A stretch of DNA of 13,387 nt, taken from assembly GCA_037447655.1 (NCBI GenBank), contig JBBHKE010001258.1, positions 578,327-591,713 on the forward strand, given 5' to 3'. The DNA is from Zygnema cylindricum (lineage: Eukaryota > Streptophyta > Zygnematophyceae > Zygnematales > Zygnemataceae). Shown here one piece after another: positions 6,742 to 13,387 of this stretch. The notes beneath the pieces were generated by a model. That model was not told the origin of the DNA. It saw nothing but the letters and a program-made list of their open reading frames with translations, and searched no databases. Positions within the stretch are counted from its first letter, which is position 1; each line of letters starts with the position of its first letter. A program made the translations under genes and the position numbers.

Positions 6742-6909
6742 AAATGGCGTAATCATTTCGACGGCGACGAGGTGCCACCTCTTTCGGTTCTTGCACGCGA
6801 TTTACTCCAACTCTTTCGAGAGGCCGACATTCAAGAGGATGAAGCCAGTCATGACGAAGACTTAGAGGAAAACAATGATTATGAGGCACTTTTTAGAGAG
6901 GTGGTTTAA
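6742..6909 (+). CDS. Possible 3' end of an unrecognised coding sequence, cut by element B
   Basis: Right after the LTR terminus, an open frame starting KWRNHFDGDEVPP runs 55 codons to TAA 6907-6909. It has a hydrophobic helix-like part (LARDLLQLFRE) and a strongly acidic tail (EDEASHDEDLEENNDYE) before LFREVV. Composition looks protein-like, and an AT-rich, T-tract-containing 3' flank follows, as in a 3' UTR. There is no start codon; the frame runs back into the LTR only to a TAG at 6688-6690. I do not recognise the family. It could be a host exon or the end of another transposon's protein, or chance. Confidence 0.35.
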   Translation, partial: KWRNHFDGDEVPPLSVLARDLLQLFREADIQEDEASHDEDLEENNDYEALFREVV

Positions 6910-7190
6910 TTAGGAGTGGCGATATAATGGATAATGGGCCGTTTGCATAACTTTTTACTAATAGTGTGTTTTTTTTTTTAAGTTTTTTATCAATAGATTA
7001 ATACATTTACTTTTCTTTGGTTGCAATATGCAGTAACATTGTATTTCTTTCTTTGACGTTGAATATTGTATATCTCTCTTTCATTTTTTGTTTTCATATT
7101 GTTTACGATACCTGAATGGCCCAAAATGTGGATGAAATGTATTTGTAGTGAATGTGTAAATTCGTATCTATGTTTAGAGTATCATGCTCC
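6910..7190. other. AT-rich spacer
   Basis: No gene or clear repeat is seen. It has a T run near 6969-6980 and pyrimidine-rich stretches. It could be 3' UTR or intergenic sequence after the possible coding tail ending at 6909. Confidence 0.5.
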
Positions 7191-7275
7191 CATTCAACGA
7201 CGACAAATTTTGGTCGCCCATTGGCCGAATGTGAAATAAACCATTCAGCCACGACACAGCATCGTCGCTGGATAG
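7191..7275. repeat. Paired-palindrome module 1 (diverged)
   Basis: CATTCAACGACGACAAATTT..TGGTCGCC is followed about 25 bp later by CCATTCAGCCACGACACAGC..ATCGTCGCTGG. Both are imperfect inverted repeats built on the CGACGA / TCGTCG arms seen in the modules at 7573, 7749 and 8855. The order (palindrome, short spacer, CCATTCA, palindrome) is the same in all four. Confidence 0.6.
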
Positions 7276-7572
7276 TAGATATCATAGTATGACATAAAGA
7301 CAACAACGATAAGACATACAGTGATATGAAATAGCGACAAAATGTCATGGAAAGGATCATAAATATATAAAATTAATGGGATAGAGACGAATAGGAAAAT
7401 GGAGAATGAAAAATAAAAAATGTGAAACATAAAAACACAAGTCGAATAACATTAGGGCAAGATGGTCGGTTATTATGGTTAAGGACAAATAATAATGTGA
7501 TGGAGAAATGGATCCCGACATCTTGTGTTGACACGATGTCGATGCTAAATGGTGAAAAAGTCATACATGGCG

Positions 7573-7656
7573 TTGAGCGATGAGACGTTCTAGTCGTTGA
7601 TTGGCAAGAAAGTAACACATACCATCCAGCGACGAGACATTCTCGTCGCTAATTAC
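7573..7656. repeat. Paired-palindrome module 2
   Basis: The first palindrome, 7577-7599, has arms GCGATGAGAC and TAGTCGTTG. The second, 7629-7649, has perfect 9-bp arms GCGACGAGA / TCTCGTCGC around CAT. Spacer AACACATACCATCCA lies between them, and AATTACCTCTAGGGAGA follows. Confidence 0.85.
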
Positions 7657-7748
7657 CTCTAGGGAGATAGATAGACAGTAAAAAGAGAGAACGACATCTT
7701 GTGTTGACACAATATCGGTGTTGAATGGTGAAAAAGTCAAATATGCCA

Positions 7749-7838
7749 TTGAGCGACAAGACGTTCTCGTCGTTGACTGGCAATAAGGCAACACATACCA
7801 TCCAGCGACGAGACAGTCTCGTCGCTCGTCGCTAATTA
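7749..7838. repeat. Paired-palindrome module 3
   Basis: The first palindrome, 7753-7775, pairs GCGACAAGACG with TCTCGTCGTTG. The second, 7805-7825, is perfect, with arms GCGACGAGAC / GTCTCGTCGC around one base, followed by a duplicated TCGTCGC and then AATTAACTCTAGGGAGA. It is the cleanest member of the family. Confidence 0.88.
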
Positions 7839-7873
7839 ACTCTAGGGAGACAGGTAGACAGTAAAAAGAGAGA

Positions 7874-8485
7874 ATTACAGAGATAAAATATATAATAAAA
7901 TGAAAAAATGATGACAACTGTAAATAAAAATAGTGAGAGAAAACAATAAGACGTTTGTCAACCAAAATGGTTTTGGGTGTTCACAAACTTCATGGCATGT
8001 ATCGTTAATCATTTACAAAACATAGAGCAATAAAATCATAGCACCCATCATTGCAGCAAAGTGAAAATGATTTACAATTTAAAAAAAAAATCAAAAATAC
8101 ACTTGGATATAAATTCAATTTTTTTCCCCTAAGAATGACAATGAGGTACACTGTAAAAAAACTAATATGTACTACCCAATTCGTCTTTTTCAAATAAAAA
8201 TAAAATATTAGTCTACATTAACGAAATGTACATCGCACTTGAGAATTATCCTGTGTAAACTATGGTAATATAATAATATTTTACAAGCCATGTACAAATT
8301 TGTTTGGAAGACCTAATATTAAATGCAATAAAGAAGAGTCGATGACATGTCCACAATCCATGCATTTGTTACTCCATCGCAATCAGCTGCCTCAATGAAA
8401 TTTTGAGCCTACAACCAAGAAAAAAATACAACAACGGAGTTAGTTTAAAAATTTAATGTCCAAATGTGTAATTCTAATGGTGAAG
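7874..8485. other. AT-rich stretch without recognisable genes
   Basis: A/T-biased sequence with A and T runs (for example 8081-8090 and 8119-8126) and no ORF that looks like protein. Its start (ATAAAATATATAATAAAATG) resembles the flank of the module at 8855, so it may be part of the same repeat family. Confidence 0.45.
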
Positions 8486-8845
8486 TTCACGGAGAGGGAG
8501 AGGGAGAGGGGAAAGGTGAGGGAAAGGGAGAGGACAAGGGAGAGGGAGAGAGGGAGAGAGGTAGTGCGGCAGATGAAGACGGTGAGAGGGAGAGGAACGG
8601 AGAATGTGGGTGGGAGAGATAGCTGCAGATCAAGGGATGGGGAGAGGGAATGGGAGAGAGAGAGGAAAGTAATGCGGCATATGGAAAATGAAAGGGAAAG
8701 AGAGAGGAAGAGAGAGAGAGTAGATAACGTAGTGGGAAGAAAAAGGTAGAGATAACGACAATTTCAGGGAAGGGGAGAGGGAATGGGAGAGGGGGAGTGG
8801 GAAAAAGGAAAAAATCGACAGGATAGGTAGAAGAGGAAGGAAAAA
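8486..8845 (+). repeat. Polypurine (GA-rich) low-complexity tract
   Basis: Long runs of GAGAGGGA and GGGAGAGG, almost free of pyrimidines for tens of bases at a time. Reading frames here translate as Arg-Glu or Ser-Leu-Pro repeats and are artefacts. Such strand-asymmetric purine DNA can form triplex (H-DNA) structures. Confidence 0.9.
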
Positions 8846-8854
8846 TAAACATGC

Positions 8855-8940
8855 CATTCAGCGACGACGCGTTACTGTCGTTGAATGAAACTATAGTAAT
8901 ACATTCCATTCAACGACAATACAACCTCGTCGCCAATTAC
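8855..8940. repeat. Paired-palindrome module 4
   Basis: CATTCAGCGACGACGCG..ACTGTCGTTGAATG (8855-8887) is a long imperfect palindrome whose outer CATTCA/TGAATG arms also pair. CATTCAACGACAATACAACC..TCGTCGCC follows at 8907-8934, then AATTACC as in module 2. It lies between two purine tracts, about 1 kb from module 3. Confidence 0.75.
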
Positions 8941-9009
8941 CATAAAAGAGAGACAAACACACAATATAAAAACGAGAGATTGAATGACCGTAAATAACAA
9001 AAAATCATA

Positions 9010-9265
9010 AAGATAGAGTGACAAAATAAAAGAGAGAGAGATGGCGACAGATCGAAGAGTAGGAAAATGGAGAGGAGAGGATAGAGATAGTGCGGCAAAT
9101 CTAGAGGGTGAGAAGGAGAGTGAAAAGGAAAGGGAGAGAGAGAGGGAGAAAGAGAGGGAAAAGGAGTTTGTAAGAGGAAGAGAGAAGGGCGAGAAAGAGA
9201 GAGGGAAAGACAGTGGGAAAGGAGGTAGATTGGAAGTATGAGAGAGAGGTAGAGGGAGAGGGCAT
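9010..9265 (+). repeat. Second polypurine (GA-rich) tract
   Basis: GAGAGAGAGAGGGAGAAAG-type sequence, densest at 9100-9200. Frames in it (for example 9041-9241) give Glu/Arg/Lys repeats and are not credible genes. Confidence 0.88.
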
Positions 9266-10455
9266 AAAGGTGAGAGAGCACATTTTACAAACCCTCAATA
9301 AAAAAACAGGAGGTCAGCATGGATAGATTCGACAGAAAATGGGAGCGTGAAAGAGGGGCGGTGGCAATGGAAAGGTAAATGGAGTGACGCGCCATATGCA
9401 GAGGGAGAAGGAGCCGCCACATGCGACCTCGAATCCATGGAAATGAAATGAAGGTGGCGGCTGTATTTTCGCCTGCTTCTTCATGAAACGAATGAGAATC
9501 TATTTTTTTGCCAAAATGACGGCGCAGCGTCAGATCCGTAAAAAAACAAAAAATAAATGGATGGATGAGATTCGTTGAATAAGGGATACATTTTTTTGTG
9601 GATTGTCCGGATTTGGCGTCAACCCGTCCCAAATATCATCAACGCCAAATGTTGTATTTTTATTCTATTTATCTTAATTCATCCGCTGTAACATTTGGTC
9701 CATTGTCACTTCGACCCCTTATTAACGTATACATTAACTCTAATTGGGTGTGAAATGACATATAAACAGCATATTAGAATAAACACTTACGCTATATTCG
9801 TGCGTCGCACCGAAATAGAGTACATATTGACGCTAATTGGACAAAATACATGCTATAGTGTTTATATAAACTGAACAGAAAAAGTTCACATAAAGTAAGA
9901 GTTCGCAGTTTCTAGACGGTTTACGTGGACGTGTAAAATAAACATAGTTCACTTCTTTAACTGTAAGATCTTAACTTCGCACATGCGAACAAATTTGACG
10001 TTCACACTGCAGAACAGGCGATTATAGGAGATCGTGTGCGAACGAGGTTTTTGGCTGCGAGATTGAACCCATTTTTTCAGCGCATGTTCATATGCATGGG
10101 GGTATAATTTATCTTTTATTTTTTATAATTTCAAGTAAAAAGGTACATGTATATACGGTCTGGCATCATCCGTACACTACAATAGTTACATAAAGCTGTA
10201 CTTTCGGTCTTGACGCTATTTTGTATGGAACCTCAATTAAAGTCAAGGAAAAAATAAAATCACTTATATTATTTTTGGAAAAAAAACAAAATTTTAAGAA
10301 CCCAAATAAGAGTTGTTGACACTTATAACGATGCGCGGTGTACCATTGTCCAGCTGACTCCTTCCTGCCTGCATGTTTTTACAAAACCAAGGAATTTTAT
10401 ACTTCGCAATTTCTTCATTTTTCACACCAGCTACAAAAACTTAATCTGTTGCAGA
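9266..10455. other. Intergenic stretch, no gene recognised
   Basis: No ORF with protein-like composition is seen. Small structures are present: a 9-bp inverted repeat ATTTGGCGT / ACGCCAAAT at 9611-9619 and 9642-9650, a TTCGCA..TGCGAA palindrome near 9975-9988, and AT-rich runs around 10100-10300. I see no RNA gene. Confidence 0.5.
9611..9650. repeat. 9-bp perfect inverted repeat, 22-base loop
   Basis: ATTTGGCGT (9611-9619) and ACGCCAAAT (9642-9650) are exact reverse complements. It could be a hairpin, a dimeric protein site (TTTGGCG resembles the E2F site TTTSGCGC) or chance. Confidence 0.4.
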
Positions 10456-10614
10456 TCTCCCCCCCCTCTCCCCCCCCCCCCTCTCCCCCCCTCTCCCTCC
10501 CTCTCTCCCCCCCCCTCTCCCCCCCCCCTCTCCCCCCCTCTCTCCCCCCCTCTCCCCCCCTCTCCCCCCTTCTCCCCCCCTCTCCCCCCCCTCTCTCCCC
10601 CCCTCTCCCCCCCT
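10456..10614 (+). repeat. C-rich (C6-11 TCTC)n low-complexity tract
   Basis: About 159 bases are almost only C and T, with many runs of six or more C separated by TCTC. The complementary strand has many G runs, so it can form G-quadruplexes, and the plus strand i-motifs. The Ser/Pro/Leu translation (10338-10616) is an artefact. Confidence 0.93.
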
Positions 10615-10663
10615 AACCTTTTTACTGGGAGCTTTTTACGAGTGCTTCATCGCAATTTTCTCC

Positions 10664-10688
10664 AAAAAAAAAAAAAAAAAAAAAAAAA
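10664..10688 (+). repeat. Poly(A) run of 25
   Basis: An uninterrupted A run follows CAATTTTCTCC, with further A-rich sequence to about 10728. It could be a retroposed poly(A) tail or a simple repeat. I see no identifiable retroposed gene upstream of it, only the C/T tract. Confidence 0.7.
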
Positions 10689-11340
10689 CAAGAGATAATG
10701 ATAAATAAATAAAAAAAAAGAAAAAAAATATGACACATAATATAAATAAGGAAAAAATACCTTTTACGTTGTTGAAAAACGGCTCTCGTTCTATTATTTC
10801 GAGTTCTTGGCCAGCTAGCGTTCTGTTGACTCCTTATATTGAATGTGAAAGAACGGAGACATGGAGTGTGAGGGAGCGCGATAGTGGAAGTGGGAGAGAG
10901 TGTACGGTAGGTGGAGAGTGTACGGTAGAAGGAGGGAAGCTACTCGGCGGATTTCACCTTGGGCGAAATGACGTTGGTTGCGAAAGACCCCTGGAAAAAA
11001 AAAACGTACAGTTCGCAAAGCGACAAATTGTTTTTTTTTGTATCCACCTAAAATTTTTCCACGCGTGTGGCGCGTGCGTGGGCCGTTTTGCACTTGTTGT
11101 TTGGGCGGTACTTTCTCTGAAATCACCTCGCGAGGGGATTTTTGATAAAGTTTTTGACTAGCTGGATTCTCTTGTCCGAGGGTCGAAAAAAAGAAAACGC
11201 CAAAATTTGTTAGTATGACGACAAACATGAAGTACATTCAAAGTATCGACTTGACGTTTGCTGTACTTTTCAAGACTTGATTTTTTTGTACTGCTAAAGT
11301 TTTTCTCGTACGAAACTGCGTTTTGGGTGAAAACGACGAA
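10689..11340. other. Intergenic stretch with weak ORF, no gene supported
   Basis: A plus-strand ORF of 143 codons (10730-11161) and an overlapping minus ORF (10815-11237) exist, but neither has recognisable motifs or clear protein-like bias. The plus ORF includes a repeat-derived stretch (SVRERDSGSGRECTVGGECT). I treat both as chance. Confidence 0.5.
10896..10928. repeat. 15-bp direct repeat
   Basis: GAGAGTGTACGGTAG occurs at 10896-10910 and 10914-10928, an 18-bp period. The GTACGGT core also recurs in the fold-back element near 11656-11680. Confidence 0.75.
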
Positions 11341-11359
11341 ATAAAGTTGATACTTTAAC

Positions 11360-11471
11360 ACATGGGGACGTACCCATAGGAACACTTTGAAAAGTACACC
11401 GTAAAATCTGCGCTAAAATCCAAAGTAACGTTTCAAAGTTTCGATTACATGGGGACACGCCCTTAGGGTGG
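11360..11471. repeat. Dispersed direct repeat ACATGGGGAC
   Basis: ACATGGGGACGTACCCATAGG lies at 11360-11380 (outer part shown by ACATGGGGAC at 11360-11369), and a diverged copy ACATGGGGACACGCCCTTAG lies from 11447, 87 bp apart. Both have the form GGGGAC..CCC.TAGG, so each can also pair GGG with CCC. No function is assigned. Confidence 0.5.
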
Positions 11472-11655
11472 CTGCGTGACAACCATCAGCTATTGGCCTA
11501 TTTGTTCGCGTCTTTCTCCTCGGACAAAATATACGGTAGCATGAACGAACGCAAATAAAAGTTCGGGAGAAGCACAAAGCTTCGTTCGTACTTTTCTCGC
11601 ACGAAAAGCATCTGCTCGTCGTTCTTGCTGAGGAGGAACTTCTCCCCAAAAGGTT

Positions 11656-11896
11656 GTACGGTTCACCTTCTATCGGTACGGTACTGTAGTTTTAATGCTT
11701 TTTTCGCCACTTAACATCTTTTCCCGTGCATACATCTCCAATTCTCAATTGGAGAATACCAATTGGAAGGTGAGAATCTCATGTTTAGATTGCAACCGTC
11801 GGATCAGAAATCCGACAATTGTGCACGGGAAAGAATATTAAGGTCTTTTAAACGGCGAAAATAATATTAACGGCAGCGATAGACGGCTTACCGTAC
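11656..11896. repeat. MITE-like fold-back element (241 bp)
   Basis: The two ends are imperfect inverted repeats of about 75 nt, with gaps. GTACGGT..CTATCG, TTTTCGCC, TTAA(C/T)AT and TTTCCCGTGCA occur in this order from 11656 to 11730, and as reverse complements from 11896 back to 11822. The 91-bp middle holds two more hairpins: CTCCAATT / AATTGGAG at 11736-11754 and GTCGGAT / ATCCGAC at 11798-11816. Size, AT content and lack of coding fit a miniature inverted-repeat transposable element. I cannot see a clear target-site duplication. Confidence 0.6.
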
Positions 11897-12123
11897 ACCA
11901 ATTGCATGCCTCGCATGAAATTTCCGTACTTTTCGAAGATACTGTACTTTTTTTCTAAAAGACTCGTTCGACAAATACTCGCACGGTATGCCGATTCTGT
12001 GCGAAATTCATACAGAATATCCGCTCTTTTTAGAAGATATTTTATTAACTTTTAAAGAGTTGTTCCACGAAACCCTAAAACAGTTTAAAAGCAAAAAGCG
12101 ACAAAGTCTCAAAAGTTAAAAGG
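11897..12123. other. Intergenic stretch, nothing recognised
   Basis: AT-rich with recurring CGTACTTTT-like strings (11935 and 11950 regions). No ORF or RNA gene is supported. Confidence 0.45.
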
Positions 12124-12340
12124 GAAAGCTCTCCCATTCATTACTGTAGTGAACCATGGGAGAGGAATCCTGTCCACGTGGCGACTCCAGGCGGCCTTTG
12201 CACTGCGAGGGTCTCGTTTGCCACGTGTTTCAACCTGGAAGCGATGACGGATCCGTCTCCCGTATGAGCTGGCGCCTCTCCAGCGACGAGCTTGAGTTTT
12301 CCCGAACCTCAGGCTCGGGATTTTCTACCGAGGTTCGTGT
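12124..12340 (+). promoter_or_regulatory. GC-richer patch with two G-boxes and hairpins
   Basis: CCACGTGG (12173-12180) and GCCACGTGTT (CACGTG about 12221-12227) are two G-boxes roughly 48 bp apart, in a GC-rich island unlike its AT-rich surroundings. An inverted repeat CTCTCCCAT / ATGGGAGAG (12129-12137 and 12156-12164) and another CGAACCTC / GAGGTTCG (12303-12310 and 12330-12337) bracket them. Paired G-boxes are typical of plant bZIP/bHLH-bound promoters. A downstream gene is not evident within the window. Confidence 0.4.
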
Positions 12341-12422
12341 TCTTTTTTTTCTTTTCACCTTTTCAAAAGAAACAATGGAAACCTTTTTTTGCTTCATGGA
12401 TCGAATGGATCAGCTTCAATAG
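12156..12422 (+). CDS. Weak hypothetical small ORF (88 codons)
   Basis: The ATG at 12156 sits in a good initiation context (AACCATGG) and opens 88 codons starting MGEESCPRGDSRRPLHCEG and ending MDRMDQLQ before TAG. No domain is recognised. The second half becomes Phe-rich from a T-rich DNA stretch, which argues against a real protein. The ATG lies inside a hairpin arm and the frame overlaps both G-boxes, so the region may be regulatory instead. Confidence 0.15.
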   Translation: MGEESCPRGDSRRPLHCEGLVCHVFQPGSDDGSVSRMSWRLSSDELEFSRTSGSGFSTEVRVLFFLFTFSKETMETFFCFMDRMDQLQ

Positions 12423-12423
12423 G

Positions 12424-12517
12424 ATTAGAAAGTAAAATATAGTATGTAAAACAAAATTTATTTTATTAGAATTAGAAAATAAAATATAGTATGAAAAATA
12501 TAATTTATTTTATTTGA
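12424..12517. repeat. AT-rich 47-bp tandem duplication
   Basis: Two adjacent units at 12424-12470 and 12471-12517 share ATTAGAAAGTAAAATATAG / ATTAGAAAATAAAATATAG, then ATG..AAA and ATTTATTTTATT, with a few substitutions. Confidence 0.85.
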
Positions 12518-12960
12518 ACATTACACTTTTATTTTTGCTAAAACATGAACTGATGCATTGTGCTTAACCTTATTTACTGATCCATTTACCTTTAAGAGTC
12601 TTAGACTTATCCCTCCTTCCCTCCTTCCCTCCTTCCCTCCTTCCTTCCTTCCCTCCCTCACCCTCTCCGGATACTTGATGCCATTTATTGATATGATTTT
12701 TACAAGGAGTTCATTAGAATATAATCTATTTATAAGGTATTTATAGGTGTTTACTTTTATGTCCCTTAATTTCGACCTAAAATAGATAGATATTGTGTGA
12801 AAGAAAATCATTTGAAAGCCATATTATTTTTTTATTTTTCTTTTTTTCTTTCTTTGCCATTTGTGTGAAATTTGCGGAGGTCCGAAACAATGTATGAGTT
12901 TTGTCTACCATGCTGACGTCAGCAATGAAAACATGTCGCATTCGGAATTCGGGAAGCATT
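12518..12960. other. AT-rich intergenic stretch
   Basis: No gene is supported. ORFs at 12521-12811 (minus) and 12777-12959 (minus) include translated microsatellite (EGRKEGGKEGR) or poly-Lys and are artefacts. A 12-bp perfect palindrome GCTGACGTCAGC lies at 12911-12922 and contains TGACGTCA, a bZIP-type core. Confidence 0.45.
12611..12661 (+). repeat. (CCTT)n/(CCCTT)n microsatellite
   Basis: CCCTCCTTCCCTCCTTCCC-type repeats over about 50 bp, ending CCCTCCCTCACC. Confidence 0.9.
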
Positions 12961-13009
12961 ATTCAAAGCTCATTCGCTAACCCGTGAAAAGGGATGGAAA
13001 ATGTTGTTT

Positions 13010-13040
13010 ACCGTTCCCTCTCTCCCTCTTCACCTTCCCC

Positions 13041-13130
<90 letters not shown>

Positions 13131-13387
13131 CTCTCTCTCCCCCCTCAATCTCTCTCCCTCTCTCTCTTTCCTCTCTTTTCTTCTCTCCCCCCCTCTCTCT
13201 CATCTCTCTTTTCTTTTCTCTCTCTCACACCCCCCTCCTTTCTTCTCTCTCTAACCCTCTCTCTCTCTCTCCCCCCCTCTCTCTCTCCTTCCCTCTCTCT
13301 ATCCCTCTCTCTTCTCTTCCCCTCTCTCGATTTTTCCTTCTCTCTCTCCCTCCCCTTTCTCCTTTCATTTATTCTTTCTCTCTCCTC
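13010..13387 (+). repeat. Long (CT)n microsatellite and polypyrimidine tract to window end
   Basis: A pure TC dinucleotide run covers 13042-13122 (81 bases), flanked by imperfect CT/CCTCTC sequence to the window edge. The ORF 12994-13254 translating to Ser-Leu repeats is an artefact. The exact repeat number may be unreliable in an assembly. Confidence 0.95.

Larger units (their letters stand above)
7517..7873. repeat. Two-copy direct repeat (about 176-181 bp) carrying palindrome modules
   Basis: Unit 1 (7517-7692) and unit 2 (7693-7873) both begin GACATCTTGTGTTGACAC and end CAGTAAAAAGAGAGAA or nearly so. They are adjacent and highly similar over their length. Unit 2 is longer mainly through an extra TCGTCGC. 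Each contains one pair of palindromes. Minus-strand ORFs across the region (for example 7561-7965) read the same repeat twice and are not credible genes. Confidence 0.88.

Noticed and set aside
7561-7965. 134-codon minus-strand ORF
   Set aside because: It reads through the duplicated noncoding palindrome repeat, so the same peptide appears twice; there are no motifs.
8456-8909. ORFs of Arg-Glu or Ser-Leu-Pro repeats on both strands (also 9041-9298)
   Set aside because: They are translations of GA/CT simple sequence, with no motif and no non-repetitive protein part.
7143-10182. TTGTAGTG at 7143-7150 and CACTACAA at 10175-10182 as ends of a CACTA transposon
   Set aside because: The two motifs face the wrong way (an element needs CACTA at its left and TAGTG at its right end), and no longer inverted repeat or 3-bp duplication is visible. 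CACTACAA at 13-20 is merely the codons for DCSGC of the copia pre-integrase.
10338-10616. 92-codon Pro/Ser/Leu ORF
   Set aside because: Its second half is the C/T microsatellite; the first part lacks recognisable features.
10730-11161. 143-codon plus-strand ORF
   Set aside because: It has no domain or convincing composition, overlaps an equally long minus-strand ORF, and includes a short direct repeat.
12911-12922. GCTGACGTCAGC as a regulated bZIP site
   Set aside because: It is a perfect palindrome with a TGACGTCA core, but there is no gene or other promoter feature nearby, so it is noted only as a motif.
12994-13254. Ser-Leu repeat ORF
   Set aside because: It is a translated (CT)n microsatellite.

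Overview
This window is eukaryotic, repeat-dominated DNA with no complete, intact host gene that I can recognise. The best fit is a land plant or close relative. The retroelements are plant-like Ty1/copia, the LTRs carry ACGTG (G-box/ABRE-like) motifs, and the spacers hold long GA/CT microsatellites. Copia elements also occur in algae, fungi and animals, so the host is inferred, not proven.

Left half (1-6741): two related copia retrotransposons in opposite orientation. Element A reads leftward. Its 970-bp 5' LTR (2644 down to 1675) is followed by a primer-binding site overlapping the gag ATG, then gag (zinc knuckle), protease (DSGA) and the start of the GAG-pre-integrase domain, which runs off the window at base 1. 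Element B reads rightward. It starts abruptly at 2645 inside the same pre-integrase domain, then has integrase, reverse transcriptase, RNase H, a polypurine tract and a 1120-bp 3' LTR (5622-6741). B resumes in mid-domain at exactly the terminal TG of A's LTR, so A most likely inserted into B (a nested insertion). B's 5' half and A's 3' end should lie left of the window. Both elements are dead. A has four in-frame stops and no visible frameshift; B has three frameshifts and one stop. The LTRs are diverged copies of one design, and both carry a tRNA-like A-box/B-box unit on the antisense strand.

Junction (6742-6909): directly after B's LTR is an open stretch encoding a plausible acidic protein C-terminus. 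It may be the 3' end of a coding sequence into which B inserted.

Right half (6910-13387): mostly AT-rich DNA without convincing genes. It holds a family of paired palindromes with the core GCGACGAGAC (four modules, two of them in a 176-bp direct repeat), polypurine tracts (about 8486-8845 and 9010-9265), a C-rich tract able to form G-quadruplexes on the minus strand (10456-10614), a 241-bp MITE-like fold-back (11656-11896), a GC-richer patch with two G-boxes (12124-12340), an AT-rich tandem repeat, a (CCTT)n block and a terminal (CT)n microsatellite region.

No gene set here forms a pathway. The coherent stories are retrotransposon nesting and decay, and structured noncoding repeats.
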